Source: CAYWXK01 sp964462515
Lineage (GTDB): Bacteria > Planctomycetota > Phycisphaerae > Sedimentisphaerales > Anaerobacaceae
DNA: 64,000 nt
Assembly: GCA_964462515.1 (NCBI GenBank)
Contig: CAYWXK010000020.1
Coordinates: 1-64,000 of the forward strand
Direction: 5' to 3'
Shown piece by piece: positions 52,200 through 60,654 of this stretch. The notes below the pieces were generated by a model, which saw only the letters and a list, made by a program, of their open reading frames with translations, was not told where the DNA came from and did not search any database. How positions within the stretch are numbered: the first letter of the stretch is position 1; the number at the start of each line of letters is the position of its first letter. A program made the position numbers and the translations under genes.

Positions 52200-53065
52200 G
52201 TTTGATTACTCATGTTATTACCAATCACTTTCAATTTTAATTTTATCTTTTGCAAACATTCATTAAGTCTACAAATATAACCACTCAACCAAATCCATTT
52301 ATAGATGCAGTCATTATCCCATTCGGAGGTAAAAATTAGCATTTGATTATAGTCGCCCATTGCATCATTAAGCTTTTCTTCAAGTAAATCTTGGATCGTT
52401 TGTAAGCAATTTCCTTCATTAATATCGATCTTAAATTTTTTAATATTTAAAGAGAATACATTTACACTTTTACGGTGCGTAGTTGGTATGTCCTTAATAC
52501 CCATACTTTTCATGATATTTTCAATTTCTTCAGATTTAAAACAGATCTCTTTTACTTCCTTCTCCTTTTCAGGAAGTTTTTCCATATCAATTATAGCAAT
52601 AGTACCATTTTCTTTTAACATACTGTTAATTTTTGCTATGAGTTGGATAATATCAATTGGATCGAATTCGTGAATGAAATTTAAAACAAAAATTATATCG
52701 TAAAGTTCATTTTTATTTGGTTGATAATCAAGTATTTTACCAACTGTAAACCTCGGTTTTTCTTTCCATCTAATTGGTTCACTTTTTGATTCTGTATATT
52801 TCAGTTGCTCTATATACTTATCGTTTTGATCTATCCCATGATAAGATATTTTATCTGCTTGGTTTTTAAAGTTAATCCTTAATACAGCTAAGATTACACC
52901 GGTACCGCAACCTACATCTAAAATTGAAATGTCGCCTTCTTTGAGTTTATAATCAATCAGTTGAATTGCAAGGTCTTCACGCAACGTGTCTCGTGCCATT
53001 TTACTTATACTACTAGGAGGTTGTAGATATTTTCGAACCTTGTCAATAAGCTCTAAATCATCCAT
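52196..53065 (-). CDS. Class I SAM-dependent methyltransferase of unknown target
   Basis: A 289-residue protein. ILDVGCGTG (48-56) is the SAM-binding loop, and DIIFVLNFIHEFD with GTIAIIDME are the later Rossmann motifs. About 100 further residues (from ICFKSEEIENIM) look helical and are not recognised. There is no DPPY or PCQ motif, so it is not a standard DNA methylase; a small molecule, protein or tRNA target are all possible. The gene is the most AT-rich in the window. GAGG in the end of the cyclase gene provides its ribosome site, 3 bases separate the two genes, and it overlaps the NLR-like gene by 4. Confidence 0.85.
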   Translation of the reverse strand: MDDLELIDKVRKYLQPPSSISKMARDTLREDLAIQLIDYKLKEGDISILDVGCGTGVILAVLRINFKNQADKISYHGIDQNDKYIEQLKYTESKSEPIRWKEKPRFTVGKILDYQPNKNELYDIIFVLNFIHEFDPIDIIQLIAKINSMLKENGTIAIIDMEKLPEKEKEVKEICFKSEEIENIMKSMGIKDIPTTHRKSVNVFSLNIKKFKIDINEGNCLQTIQDLLEEKLNDAMGDYNQMLIFTSEWDNDCIYKWIWLSGYICRLNECLQKIKLKLKVIGNNMSNQT

Positions 53066-53068
53066 TTC

Positions 53069-53950
53069 TTACCTCTTTGAGATTATCGGTCTTCTCTGAG
53101 GAACATATGGATTACCAACGTCTTTATCATAGACATTGTATATCTCAATCACTACTCCATGCTTTACCTCAAATTTACCCAGATAATGAAATAGCCTTTC
53201 GTATTCCTCTTTCACCTCAGACAATGCCTCAGCGACTACTTTAGAGGCCAAGATATGTCCAGCATCTCCACAGTCCATCACCCTGTTAGCAAGGTTAATC
53301 CCACCACCAACTAAATTTGGCTGTTTGCTTATGTCCTCCACCAGATAGACTGGACCTGTATGTATTCCCATCCGTAAGGGTATTTGTACCCCCTTTGACT
53401 TGGTGGCTATCTGGCAAGCAGTTAATAGAGGGGATTCTGGATTTTCAAGAAAGGCAATGGCCATCCCATCACCAGTAGGAAGTATCAGTCGTCTCTCCTT
53501 TGCCCGATATCCTATAAATGAAGTCCCCATGACAATCTGATTAAGCTGCTCAATGGTTCCTAATTGCTGATTAGCTCTGAGTTTTGAGTAGCCAACGATA
53601 TCCATAAAGAGGATATGAGCTGTTTTTAACTCTGGCTGTTCGATTCCCGGTGCTTCTTTCAGTCGTTCTTCGAGCGTAAGACCCTTGGCGCAAAGACTAA
53701 CCCATCTGTCCTTGTACATTTTAAGTTGTTCTATATTGTACATCGTGCGTATTCGGTGTATCTTCACGTGGCACGTCGGGCAAACGACCATAAGATTTTC
53801 TTCTGTATCAGGTCCATCCTCGTTGATGGGTACAATGTGATGGATATCCGTAATATCTTCATGTTGAGGACAGAGGCAACAACGATGCATTGCATCGACT
53901 AATAGCTTATTTCTAATCTTTTTGTCTATGCGTTTCCGTTTTTTTGCCAT
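53069..53950 (-). CDS. HNH nuclease fused to class III nucleotide cyclase
   Basis: A 293-residue fusion. Residues about 20-70 are an HNH nuclease: Cys 24/27, DIHHIVP with His 37/38, Asn 52, CPTCH (57-61) and His 65, all intact. Residues about 108-250 are a class III (adenylate/guanylate-type) cyclase domain: metal Asp 117 in FMDIVGYS, Asp 161 in PTGDG, RMGIHTGPV (193-201), then GGGINLANR with transition-state Asn 219 and Arg 223. The positions that usually read K and D for purine choice look like Leu/Pro and Asn here. ATG 53950 is preferred to a GTG 33 bases upstream. It heads the operon with the methyltransferase and NLR-like gene. Confidence 0.87.
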   Translation of the reverse strand: MAKKRKRIDKKIRNKLLVDAMHRCCLCPQHEDITDIHHIVPINEDGPDTEENLMVVCPTCHVKIHRIRTMYNIEQLKMYKDRWVSLCAKGLTLEERLKEAPGIEQPELKTAHILFMDIVGYSKLRANQQLGTIEQLNQIVMGTSFIGYRAKERRLILPTGDGMAIAFLENPESPLLTACQIATKSKGVQIPLRMGIHTGPVYLVEDISKQPNLVGGGINLANRVMDCGDAGHILASKVVAEALSEVKEEYERLFHYLGKFEVKHGVVIEIYNVYDKDVGNPYVPQRRPIISKR

Positions 53951-54143
53951 CTCAATTCTTCTCGCATTCTTATATTTTCTCACATTCTATCATCTTTTGT
54001 CACTTTAATCAACAAAATTCCCCACAAGTCAAAACTTGTCATGCCTGCTCTGCGACTTGTCCGGCGTCCTGTCCTCCGCAGCAGCGGCAAAACCACTGCC
54101 GCTGCGAAGGGTGGAATTCGGAAGCATAAGCGAAGGCGTAAGC

Positions 54144-54197
54144 ATCGAGTATCCAGTATCCAGCATCGAGTATCAAGTATCGAGAATCGAGTATCCA
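54144..54197. repeat. Short tandem repeat (CGAGTATC/CAGTATC units)
   Basis: About seven imperfect 7-8 base units, such as CGAGTATCCAGTATCCAGC and ATCGAGTATCAAGTATCGAG, followed by a family C word. It lies between ptsI and the cyclase operon; no gene is seen from 53951 to 54205. Confidence 0.8.
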
Positions 54198-54205
54198 CTC
54201 ACCAA

Positions 54206-55945
54206 TTAGAATGCCTCAGGCAGAATCTTCCTGGTGGTGCTTCGCAAAAAATTTGAAATTTGCCTTTCAGAATTCATACCAAGCACCTTCCGCGCAATGC
54301 TGTTGCACTGTTCAATCGTAACAGACCGAATAATCTGTTTTATCTCAGGCAGCATAGGCGACGCAAGAGAAACTGTTCTAATCCCCATCCCCAACAGCAG
54401 CATAATAAATTCCGGGTCCGACGCAACCTCACCGCAAACAGCTACGTCTATTTGTGCCTTATACGCATCCTGGCAAACCATCCTGATAAGTCGCAACACC
54501 GCCGGGTCCGCAGATGAATACAATGTAGAGACCAATTCGTTGCCTCTATCTACAGCCAGCGTATATTGCGTAAGGTCGTTTGTCCCGATACTGAAGAAAT
54601 CGACGTCCCTGGCAAGGGTATAGGCTGTTAGAGCTGCCGATGGCGTTTCTATCATAATCCCCAACTGAATGTTTTTGTTATATGCTATAGAGCCTTCATC
54701 GAGGTCTTCCATAACGTCGTGTAAAACAAACTTGGCTTGCTTTAGCTCCTGCACACTTGTAATCAACGGAAACATCACCCTCACGTCGCCTTGAACCGAA
54801 GCCCGCAGAATCGCACGCAGTTGCGTTTCAAACATCGTAAGGTGTTGCAGACAAAATCTGATTGACCTTAGCCCCAAAAAAGGATTTGGTTCGGGAGCGA
54901 AACGCTTGCTTTGAGTGTATTTATCCGCCCCAAGGTCTATAGTCCTTATGACCACAGGCCTGTCTTTCATTATCGCCATCGTTGCAGCATAAGCTTGATA
55001 ATGCTCTTCTTCGGTTGGCTCGGTTTGTCGGTTTAGATATAAAAACTCCGTGCGATATAAACCGATTCCATCCCCACCTCTTTCCAAAACGCTCTGGGCC
55101 TCCTCTGGAAATTCAATGTTGCCCAACAATGTAATTCTCACACCATCGCGTGTCTGGGCCGGCTCTCCCCTTATAGCATCAAGCCTGTGCTCAAGCTCTT
55201 CAAATTCTTGGGCATACTGTTGATACTGCCGGACGGTCTGGTCGTCGGGGTTGACGATGACAATCCCTCGGTTGCCGTCAACAATAACGGTATCGTCGGG
55301 GCCGACAATATCGGTAAGGTCTTCAAGTGCTACAACGGCTGGAATCCCCAGGGCCCGGGCAACGATAGCAGTGTGGCTTGTTCGTCCACCCGCATCCGTA
55401 GCCATTCCTTTGACAAATCGCTTATCAAAGCCGGCAGTCTGAGTAGGGCTAAGCTCTCGAGCAACTATAACAACCTGCTCATTGAGATGCCCAACATCTT
55501 CATGCTTTTTGCCGACAAGCTGTTTCAGTAAACGTCTTTCAATATCGTAAATATCTGCGGCTCGCTCGCTTATGTAGGCATCTTTTACCGCACTAAAATC
55601 CGACGCAATTTTTTTCAACACGGTAGATACTGCATACTCTGCCGTTACCAATTCGCAGCGAATTAAATCCGCTATCTTTCTCCGCAATTTATTGTCATGC
55701 AAGAAACGCAAATGAACGGCAAAAATATCTTTTATCTTACCCTGCGGTTTCTTGTCGTATGCTGCTGCAAGAGCGGTCAACCGGTCAATTGCCCCCTTAA
55801 AGGCATTCTTAACGCGTTCAATCTCCGTTCGTCGCTGTGAGGGCTTTATTGAGCGGCGAGGAATTCGATAATCTTCAGAATCAATAGTCAATGACCTGGC
55901 AATGGAAATGCCGGGCGAAACTGCTATCCCCTTTTTTATCTCCAT
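54206..55945 (-). CDS. ptsI: PTS enzyme I (phosphoenolpyruvate-protein phosphotransferase)
   Basis: A 579-residue enzyme that passes phosphate from PEP to HPr. The N-terminal domain has the phosphorylated His in GGRTSHTAIVARALGIPAVV. The C-terminal PEP-binding barrel has GIGLYRTEFLYLNR, NPFLGLRSIRFCL, LGIMIETPSA, DFFSIGTNDLTQYTLAVDRGN and VCGEVASDP. The ATG at 55945 (MEIKKGIAVSPG) agrees with the family; an in-frame start 108 bases upstream runs through ptsH. No sugar permease is present, so this is probably a regulatory PTS. Confidence 0.96.
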   Translation of the reverse strand: MEIKKGIAVSPGISIARSLTIDSEDYRIPRRSIKPSQRRTEIERVKNAFKGAIDRLTALAAAYDKKPQGKIKDIFAVHLRFLHDNKLRRKIADLIRCELVTAEYAVSTVLKKIASDFSAVKDAYISERAADIYDIERRLLKQLVGKKHEDVGHLNEQVVIVARELSPTQTAGFDKRFVKGMATDAGGRTSHTAIVARALGIPAVVALEDLTDIVGPDDTVIVDGNRGIVIVNPDDQTVRQYQQYAQEFEELEHRLDAIRGEPAQTRDGVRITLLGNIEFPEEAQSVLERGGDGIGLYRTEFLYLNRQTEPTEEEHYQAYAATMAIMKDRPVVIRTIDLGADKYTQSKRFAPEPNPFLGLRSIRFCLQHLTMFETQLRAILRASVQGDVRVMFPLITSVQELKQAKFVLHDVMEDLDEGSIAYNKNIQLGIMIETPSAALTAYTLARDVDFFSIGTNDLTQYTLAVDRGNELVSTLYSSADPAVLRLIRMVCQDAYKAQIDVAVCGEVASDPEFIMLLLGMGIRTVSLASPMLPEIKQIIRSVTIEQCNSIARKVLGMNSERQISNFLRSTTRKILPEAF

Positions 55946-55964
55946 CGCACACTTCTGCCAAATT

Positions 55965-56294
55965 CTAACATTTTTTCCGCCCGCCGGGCGGAGGTTCACC
56001 AAACATCTTTTCCTCCACAAGCTCTCGCAAGGCTTTGGCCGCCTTCTGAGCATCCGCGCCTTCTGCCTTTATCTTCAGCTTGGTCCCACATGTGGCAGCG
56101 AGCATGGACATCTGCATAATACTCTTGCCGTCCGCGGTGTTCTGGCCGCTGCTGACGGTAACGTCACTATTAAACTGGCTGGCAATATCAACAAATTGCA
56201 TTGCCGGACGCATATGAAGCCCCTCTGCGTTCTTAATCTCAACTTCGACCTGACAAGCTGTTTTGCCCGCCGAATCTTCGATTCGCATCTTCAA
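55965..56294 (-). CDS. ptsH: Phosphocarrier protein HPr
   Basis: A 109-residue HPr. His 27 in GLHMRPA takes phosphate from enzyme I. Ser 58 in GKSIMQMSML is the site phosphorylated by HPr kinase in other bacteria. It is about 20 residues longer than usual: the N-terminus starts a little early, and the C-terminus ends in EPPPGGRKKC, encoded by a CCGCCCGCCGGGCGG palindrome. ptsI starts 19 bases downstream. Confidence 0.93.
   Translation of the reverse strand: MKMRIEDSAGKTACQVEVEIKNAEGLHMRPAMQFVDIASQFNSDVTVSSGQNTADGKSIMQMSMLAATCGTKLKIKAEGADAQKAAKALRELVEEKMFGEPPPGGRKKC
55974..55995. repeat. GCC/GGC palindrome at the 3' end of ptsH
   Basis: CCGCCCGCCGGGCGG, read in frame as the Pro/Gly/Arg-rich end of HPr. 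It is similar in kind to the copies at 13.3, 14.9 and 26.8 kb. Confidence 0.6.
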
Positions 56295-56324
56295 GCCTCA
56301 GCCCTCCACCTTACATTTTTCCGG

Positions 56325-56798
56325 CTATAAAAATGGATTTTCATCGGCCTCCTTGAGAAGGTCTTCAATCTGCTCGGCCTTCTGACATCGCCTCAGGAAC
56401 TTGCGAAACTTCTCCTGCTGCAAATGCCTGAATACTTTTTCCATGGCCTGCAAATGTTTGTCAGGGCTATCAAGAGGGCTAATCAAAAGTATTATCGTGT
56501 AAACCGGTTGTTTGTCGAGAGACGAGAAGTCAATGCCGGCACTACTTTGCCCAACCACAGCAACTACATTTTTGACAGCGCTATGTTTGACGTGAGGGAC
56601 GGCAACTCCCTTGCCCATCCCTGTGCTTGCTTCCTTTTCCCTTTTAATCACTGCTTTGATAATCTCTTCACGGTTGCCCTTGCCGAGCCTGCCGGCTCCG
56701 TCGAGTGCCGAAATAAGCTCTTTTATTACACCGTCACGGTCCCGTGCTTGCAGTTCGGGAATCGTTACCTCAAAACAAACAAAATCTGCAAAATTCAT
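56325..56798 (-). CDS. ptsN: PTS EIIA of fructose/nitrogen type
   Basis: A 157-residue EIIA domain. The phosphorylated His 69 lies in GKGVAVPHVKH; REKEASTGMG before it and IILLISPLDSPDKHLQAM after it are typical. With no EIIB or EIIC near and hpf directly upstream, it resembles the regulatory PTS-Ntr branch, which senses PEP/nitrogen state and acts through protein contacts. No rpoN is in the window. It is followed by ptsH after 30 bases. Confidence 0.93.
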   Translation of the reverse strand: MNFADFVCFEVTIPELQARDRDGVIKELISALDGAGRLGKGNREEIIKAVIKREKEASTGMGKGVAVPHVKHSAVKNVVAVVGQSSAGIDFSSLDKQPVYTIILLISPLDSPDKHLQAMEKVFRHLQQEKFRKFLRRCQKAEQIEDLLKEADENPFL

Positions 56799-56896
56799 TT
56801 TATCTATCCAGAACTACTCGGTTAGCTTCGTCTATCTAACCAAACCCAAATACACCGGCCACAGTGGGATACCCCACGTGGTATCCTATACTAAAG

Positions 56897-57217
56897 CTAC
56901 TGTAATTTCACACCACCTTTATATTTGTTGTCTCGCTCCTTACCCTTTATTCTCATAAGCTGCCTTTCAAGCTTATGGACAGCCAGGTCAATGCAGCGAT
57001 AAACATCCTGGTCTGTCTGGCTGACAACAAAGACCTTGCGATGCCCGGCTCTTGTAATTATTTCTACATTGGCACTGCCGTCTTTGCTGCCGCCGACAAT
57101 CACCTCGACATGGTTAATACTGTCGTAATACCTGGGAAGCTTAGAAGTCTTCTCTCGTGCGTGCTCTATAACGTCTTCCGGCAGGTCGATATGTTTGCCA
57201 CTAATTGTAAATCGCAA
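56897..57217 (-). CDS. hpf: Ribosome hibernation-promoting factor (short type)
   Basis: A 106-residue HPF/RaiA-family protein: FTISGKHIDLPEDVIEHAREKTSKLPRYYD-type start, VEVIVGG, RKVFVVSQTDQDVYRCIDLAVHKLERQL. It binds the 30S subunit in slow growth. It lacks the C-terminal dimerisation domain of long HPF. It starts at TTG with AAGGAG seven bases ahead. It heads hpf-ptsN-ptsH-ptsI, echoing the hpf-ptsN neighbourhood of proteobacteria. Confidence 0.92.
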   Translation of the reverse strand: MRFTISGKHIDLPEDVIEHAREKTSKLPRYYDSINHVEVIVGGSKDGSANVEIITRAGHRKVFVVSQTDQDVYRCIDLAVHKLERQLMRIKGKERDNKYKGGVKLQ

Positions 57218-57638
57218 GTTCTTTCTCCTTGTCTGTTCTCGTTCAAAAGCCCGGTCTATTTATCCATTACTTTCTGCAACTCACTAATTCGGCCACAGGA
57301 GAACAAAAAACCACACCTTTTTCAGAGCAATATAGGTTAATTTACAGACTTATTATAGTCAATAAAAAATGTCTAAAAGTTAGGGTTTTTTAATTTATAG
57401 CCACAGAGGGCACAGAGAATAGAGATTGGTTAATTAGTTAATTGGTAATTGGTTAAATGAAGGCAAAAGAGATAAAAGGCAAATGAAATAAGGGCTTGTT
57501 TATTGTATGGACCCTTGTTTTGGAGGTAGCAGATATGGTATGATTGAACCGGATTAAGATATACAGAAAGAATTAGAAGTGGCGAAATGAAAGGCGGCGA
57601 ACATACGTTGGCCTGGGTGTGGGACAGGAGCGCAGTAA
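57218..57638. other. Intergenic region, 421 bases, between hpf and the restriction gene
   Basis: Divergent spacing that must carry promoters for both sides. It contains the left half of a family A repeat (TAGCCACAGAGGGCACAGAG, about 57398-57417) and a family C block (GGTTAATTAGTTAATTGG, about 57430-57460). No gene was seen. Confidence 0.6.
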
Positions 57639-60620
57639 GTGAGACAGGTAGTTATAGAAAATCCGGTTCTTAATTCGCCTTATGTCGAACCGATACGGCA
57701 CTGGAAGTTCACTGACGAAGGGATAACAGACGAGATTGTCGAGGGACGAAGGATAAGCTCGTATTTCGTTCCGGTGCCTCAGCCGCGAAGGCGAGGAAAA
57801 GACAAGCAGCTCGTGTTAGATACGGAATGGACGAAGGACCGCGAAAAGGAGAACGACACCATAAACCGGGTGCGAGGACGGGTGGCTCTGTGGCGAGAGG
57901 GTGGGTATATCCACATAACGAGGACGACGCGCCGTCTATTGGAGTATTGGAAGAATCCGGAAAGGGAGAACAAGCTGTTCTTCTGCCAGATAGAGGCGGT
58001 TGAGACGGCGATATATATAGCGGAGGCGGCGAGCAAGTGCGGTGATGCGTGGATTGAGAATGACCTGAGGCAGGAGAACGACAACTGCAATCCTGGTCTT
58101 TACCGGATTGCGTTCAAAATGGCGACCGGCAGCGGCAAGACGGTTGTAATGGCGATGCTGATAGCGTGGCAGACGCTGAACAAGCTTGCGAACAGCCAGG
58201 ATGCTCGTTTTTCGGATGCGTTTTTGATTATCACTCCTGGGATTACAATTCGAGACCGTCTGCGTGTGCTTTTGCCGAACGACCCAAACAACTACTATAA
58301 GCAACGTGATTTGTTGCCGGCGGATGTGATGGGAGAGCTTGACAGGGCGAAGATTATCATTACAAATTTTCACGGATTTCTGCGGCGAGAGAAGATAACA
58401 GCAGCGAAGATAACCAAAGAGATTGTTGCACCTGATGACAAAGAGAGATTTCTTGAAACGCCCGACGAAATGGTGCGGCGTGTCTGTCGGGAGCTGGGGA
58501 ACAAGAAGAATATCGTGGTCATCAATGACGAGGCGCACCACTGTTACCGACACAAGCCGGATGGAGAAGAAGTCAAACTTGCAGGGGACGACAAGGAAGA
58601 GGCGGAAAGACGCGAGAAGGCGGCGAGGGTATGGATATCCGGGCTTGAGGCGGTGAAGGGAAAAACAGGGATAAAGGTTATCTATGACCTGTCTGCGACG
58701 CCGTTTTTCCTGAGAGGGTCGGGATATAACGAGGGGACGCTTTTTCCGTGGGTGGTGTCGGACTTTTCGCTGATTGACGCGATAGAGTGCGGGATTGTGA
58801 AGGTGCCGCGAGTGCCGGTTGCGGATGATTCGATGACCGGCGACCAGCCGACCTATCGTAACATTTGGGTTCGGATTCGTGAGCACCTTCCGAGGAAGGG
58901 ACGCAGAAAAGAGGCGGTTACAGGTGAGCCGAAGCTGCCTGCTGAGCTGCAGGGCGCTTTGCACAGTTTGTATGGGAATTACGAGAAACGCTACAGGGAG
59001 TGGGAGCAAAACAGGGATTTGCAGGCAGTTGGGACGCCGCCTGTTTTTATCGTGGTGTGTAACAATACGAACGTCTCGAAACTGGTGTTTGACTGGATAG
59101 CGGGCTGGGAAAAGAAACTGGATGAGGAGTCAACGGTTATTGTGCCGGGCGCTCTACCGATATTCAGTAACGTAAAAAACGGGCAGTGGACGAGTCGGCC
59201 GAACACGGTTCTTATAGACAGCGAGCAGTTGGAGTCGGGCGAGGCGATGAGTCCGGAATTCAAGAAAATGGCCGCGATGGAGATTGAGGAGTTCAAGGCG
59301 GAATATCGGATTCGTTTTCCCGGTCGAGACCCGGAAAAGCTGACGGACGAGGATTTGCTGCGAGAGGTAATGAACACGGTGGGGAAAAGGGGCAGATTGG
59401 GCGAGAACGTGAAGTGCGTGGTGTCGGTGTCGATGCTGACGGAGGGGTGGGACGCCAACACGGTAAGTCACATACTTGGGGTCAGGGCGTTCAGCACGCA
59501 GTTACTTTGCGAGCAGGTTATAGGCAGAGGGCTGCGGAGGACGAATTACGTGGCAGGCGCGGATGGGAAGTTCGACCCGCAGTATGCGGAGGTTTATGGC
59601 GTTCCGTTCTCATTCATTCCGTGCGCAGGTTCGAGCACACAGACAAAACCGGGACCTGCGCCGACGCACATTCGCGCATTGCCGGAGAGAATCGGCTGTG
59701 AAATAACATTCCCGCGCGTATCCGGCTATCGTTATGAACTGCCTGCAGAAAAATTGCAGGCCGAGTTCACGGAAGACTCGAAATACGTATTATCAACGGC
59801 GGATATACCATCAAAGACGGAAATTGCACCGATAATCGGCAAGATGGAAATTCATACACTGGATGACTTGAAGAAACATCGAGAACAGGAAATCATATTT
59901 TGGACGTCAAAACTTATATTAGAGAAATACTTTTTGGACAATGACGGAAATATCAAACAGTGGCTGTTCCCGCAACTTTTGGGAATAACCAGACAATGGA
60001 TAAAACAGTGTGTTACTTGCAAAGATAATACGTTTGTTCAGATGCTGCTTTTGAAGGAATTTATGTATGATGCCGCCGACCGGATATACAGGTCGGTTGT
60101 TGCCGGCACACAGGGCGAAAAGACGCTCAAGCCGATTTTGCAGCCATACAATACAGTTGGCTCAACAAGGTATGTGGACTTTGACACGACAAGGCCGGTT
60201 TATGCAACTAACCCGGCGTATTGCCACGTTTCACATGTTGTCGCCGATACGGAGTCCTGGGAGCAGAAAATGGCTCAGGCACTTGAGGAGCTTGGCGATG
60301 AAAAACTTTTAATTTCTTACGTCAAGAACCAGCAGCTTGGCTTTTACATTCCCTATACTGTTGCCGGTGAAGAACACAACTATATGCCCGACTTTATCGC
60401 ACGTCTCGATGATGGCCACGGACGTGAAGACCTGCTCAATCTTATTATTGAGGTTAGCGGCCAAAGGGACAAAGATAAAGACGCCAAGGTTTCGACGGCG
60501 AGGGGTCTGTGGGTGCCGGCCGTGAATAATCACGGCGAATTTGGCCGATGGGCGTTTATTGAAATCGCAGACCCATGGGACGCGAAAAACGTAATAAAGG
60601 CGGCCGTGAAAAGAATCTGA
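57639..60620 (+). CDS. Type III-like restriction endonuclease (Res), BPTD_3080-type
   Basis: A 993-residue SF2 helicase-nuclease. Helicase motifs: MATGSGKT (P-loop, about 161-168), VINDEAHH (about 295-302), YDLSATPFF, and SVSMLTEGWDANTV with CEQVIGRGLRR. The C-terminal part has YMPDFIARL and LIIEVSGQ, where the PD...ExK-type Lys is Ser; WVPAVNNHGEFGRWAF follows. I believe this is normal for the BPTD_3080 family but cannot check. It starts at GTG with AGGAG upstream. The matching methyltransferase is at 61279. Confidence 0.88.
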   Translation: MRQVVIENPVLNSPYVEPIRHWKFTDEGITDEIVEGRRISSYFVPVPQPRRRGKDKQLVLDTEWTKDREKENDTINRVRGRVALWREGGYIHITRTTRRLLEYWKNPERENKLFFCQIEAVETAIYIAEAASKCGDAWIENDLRQENDNCNPGLYRIAFKMATGSGKTVVMAMLIAWQTLNKLANSQDARFSDAFLIITPGITIRDRLRVLLPNDPNNYYKQRDLLPADVMGELDRAKIIITNFHGFLRREKITAAKITKEIVAPDDKERFLETPDEMVRRVCRELGNKKNIVVINDEAHHCYRHKPDGEEVKLAGDDKEEAERREKAARVWISGLEAVKGKTGIKVIYDLSATPFFLRGSGYNEGTLFPWVVSDFSLIDAIECGIVKVPRVPVADDSMTGDQPTYRNIWVRIREHLPRKGRRKEAVTGEPKLPAELQGALHSLYGNYEKRYREWEQNRDLQAVGTPPVFIVVCNNTNVSKLVFDWIAGWEKKLDEESTVIVPGALPIFSNVKNGQWTSRPNTVLIDSEQLESGEAMSPEFKKMAAMEIEEFKAEYRIRFPGRDPEKLTDEDLLREVMNTVGKRGRLGENVKCVVSVSMLTEGWDANTVSHILGVRAFSTQLLCEQVIGRGLRRTNYVAGADGKFDPQYAEVYGVPFSFIPCAGSSTQTKPGPAPTHIRALPERIGCEITFPRVSGYRYELPAEKLQAEFTEDSKYVLSTADIPSKTEIAPIIGKMEIHTLDDLKKHREQEIIFWTSKLILEKYFLDNDGNIKQWLFPQLLGITRQWIKQCVTCKDNTFVQMLLLKEFMYDAADRIYRSVVAGTQGEKTLKPILQPYNTVGSTRYVDFDTTRPVYATNPAYCHVSHVVADTESWEQKMAQALEELGDEKLLISYVKNQQLGFYIPYTVAGEEHNYMPDFIARLDDGHGREDLLNLIIEVSGQRDKDKDAKVSTARGLWVPAVNNHGEFGRWAFIEIADPWDAKNVIKAAVKRI

Positions 60621-60654
60621 AATTTGAAATTTCAAATCTCAAATGAAAGGATAA

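Noticed and set aside
53984..54205. A short gene between ptsI and the cyclase operon
   Set aside because: The stretch is a tandem of 7-8 base units with a family C word; frames across it are low-complexity.
54206..56053. Longer start of ptsI adding 36 residues
   Set aside because: The extension runs through the end of ptsH in another frame; the ATG at 55945 gives the standard MEIKKGIAVSPG start.
57936..59009. A 357-codon open frame on the minus strand
   Set aside because: It lies wholly antisense to the helicase domain of the restriction gene and encodes an Arg/His/Leu-rich chain with no domain; an effect of codon bias in the true gene.
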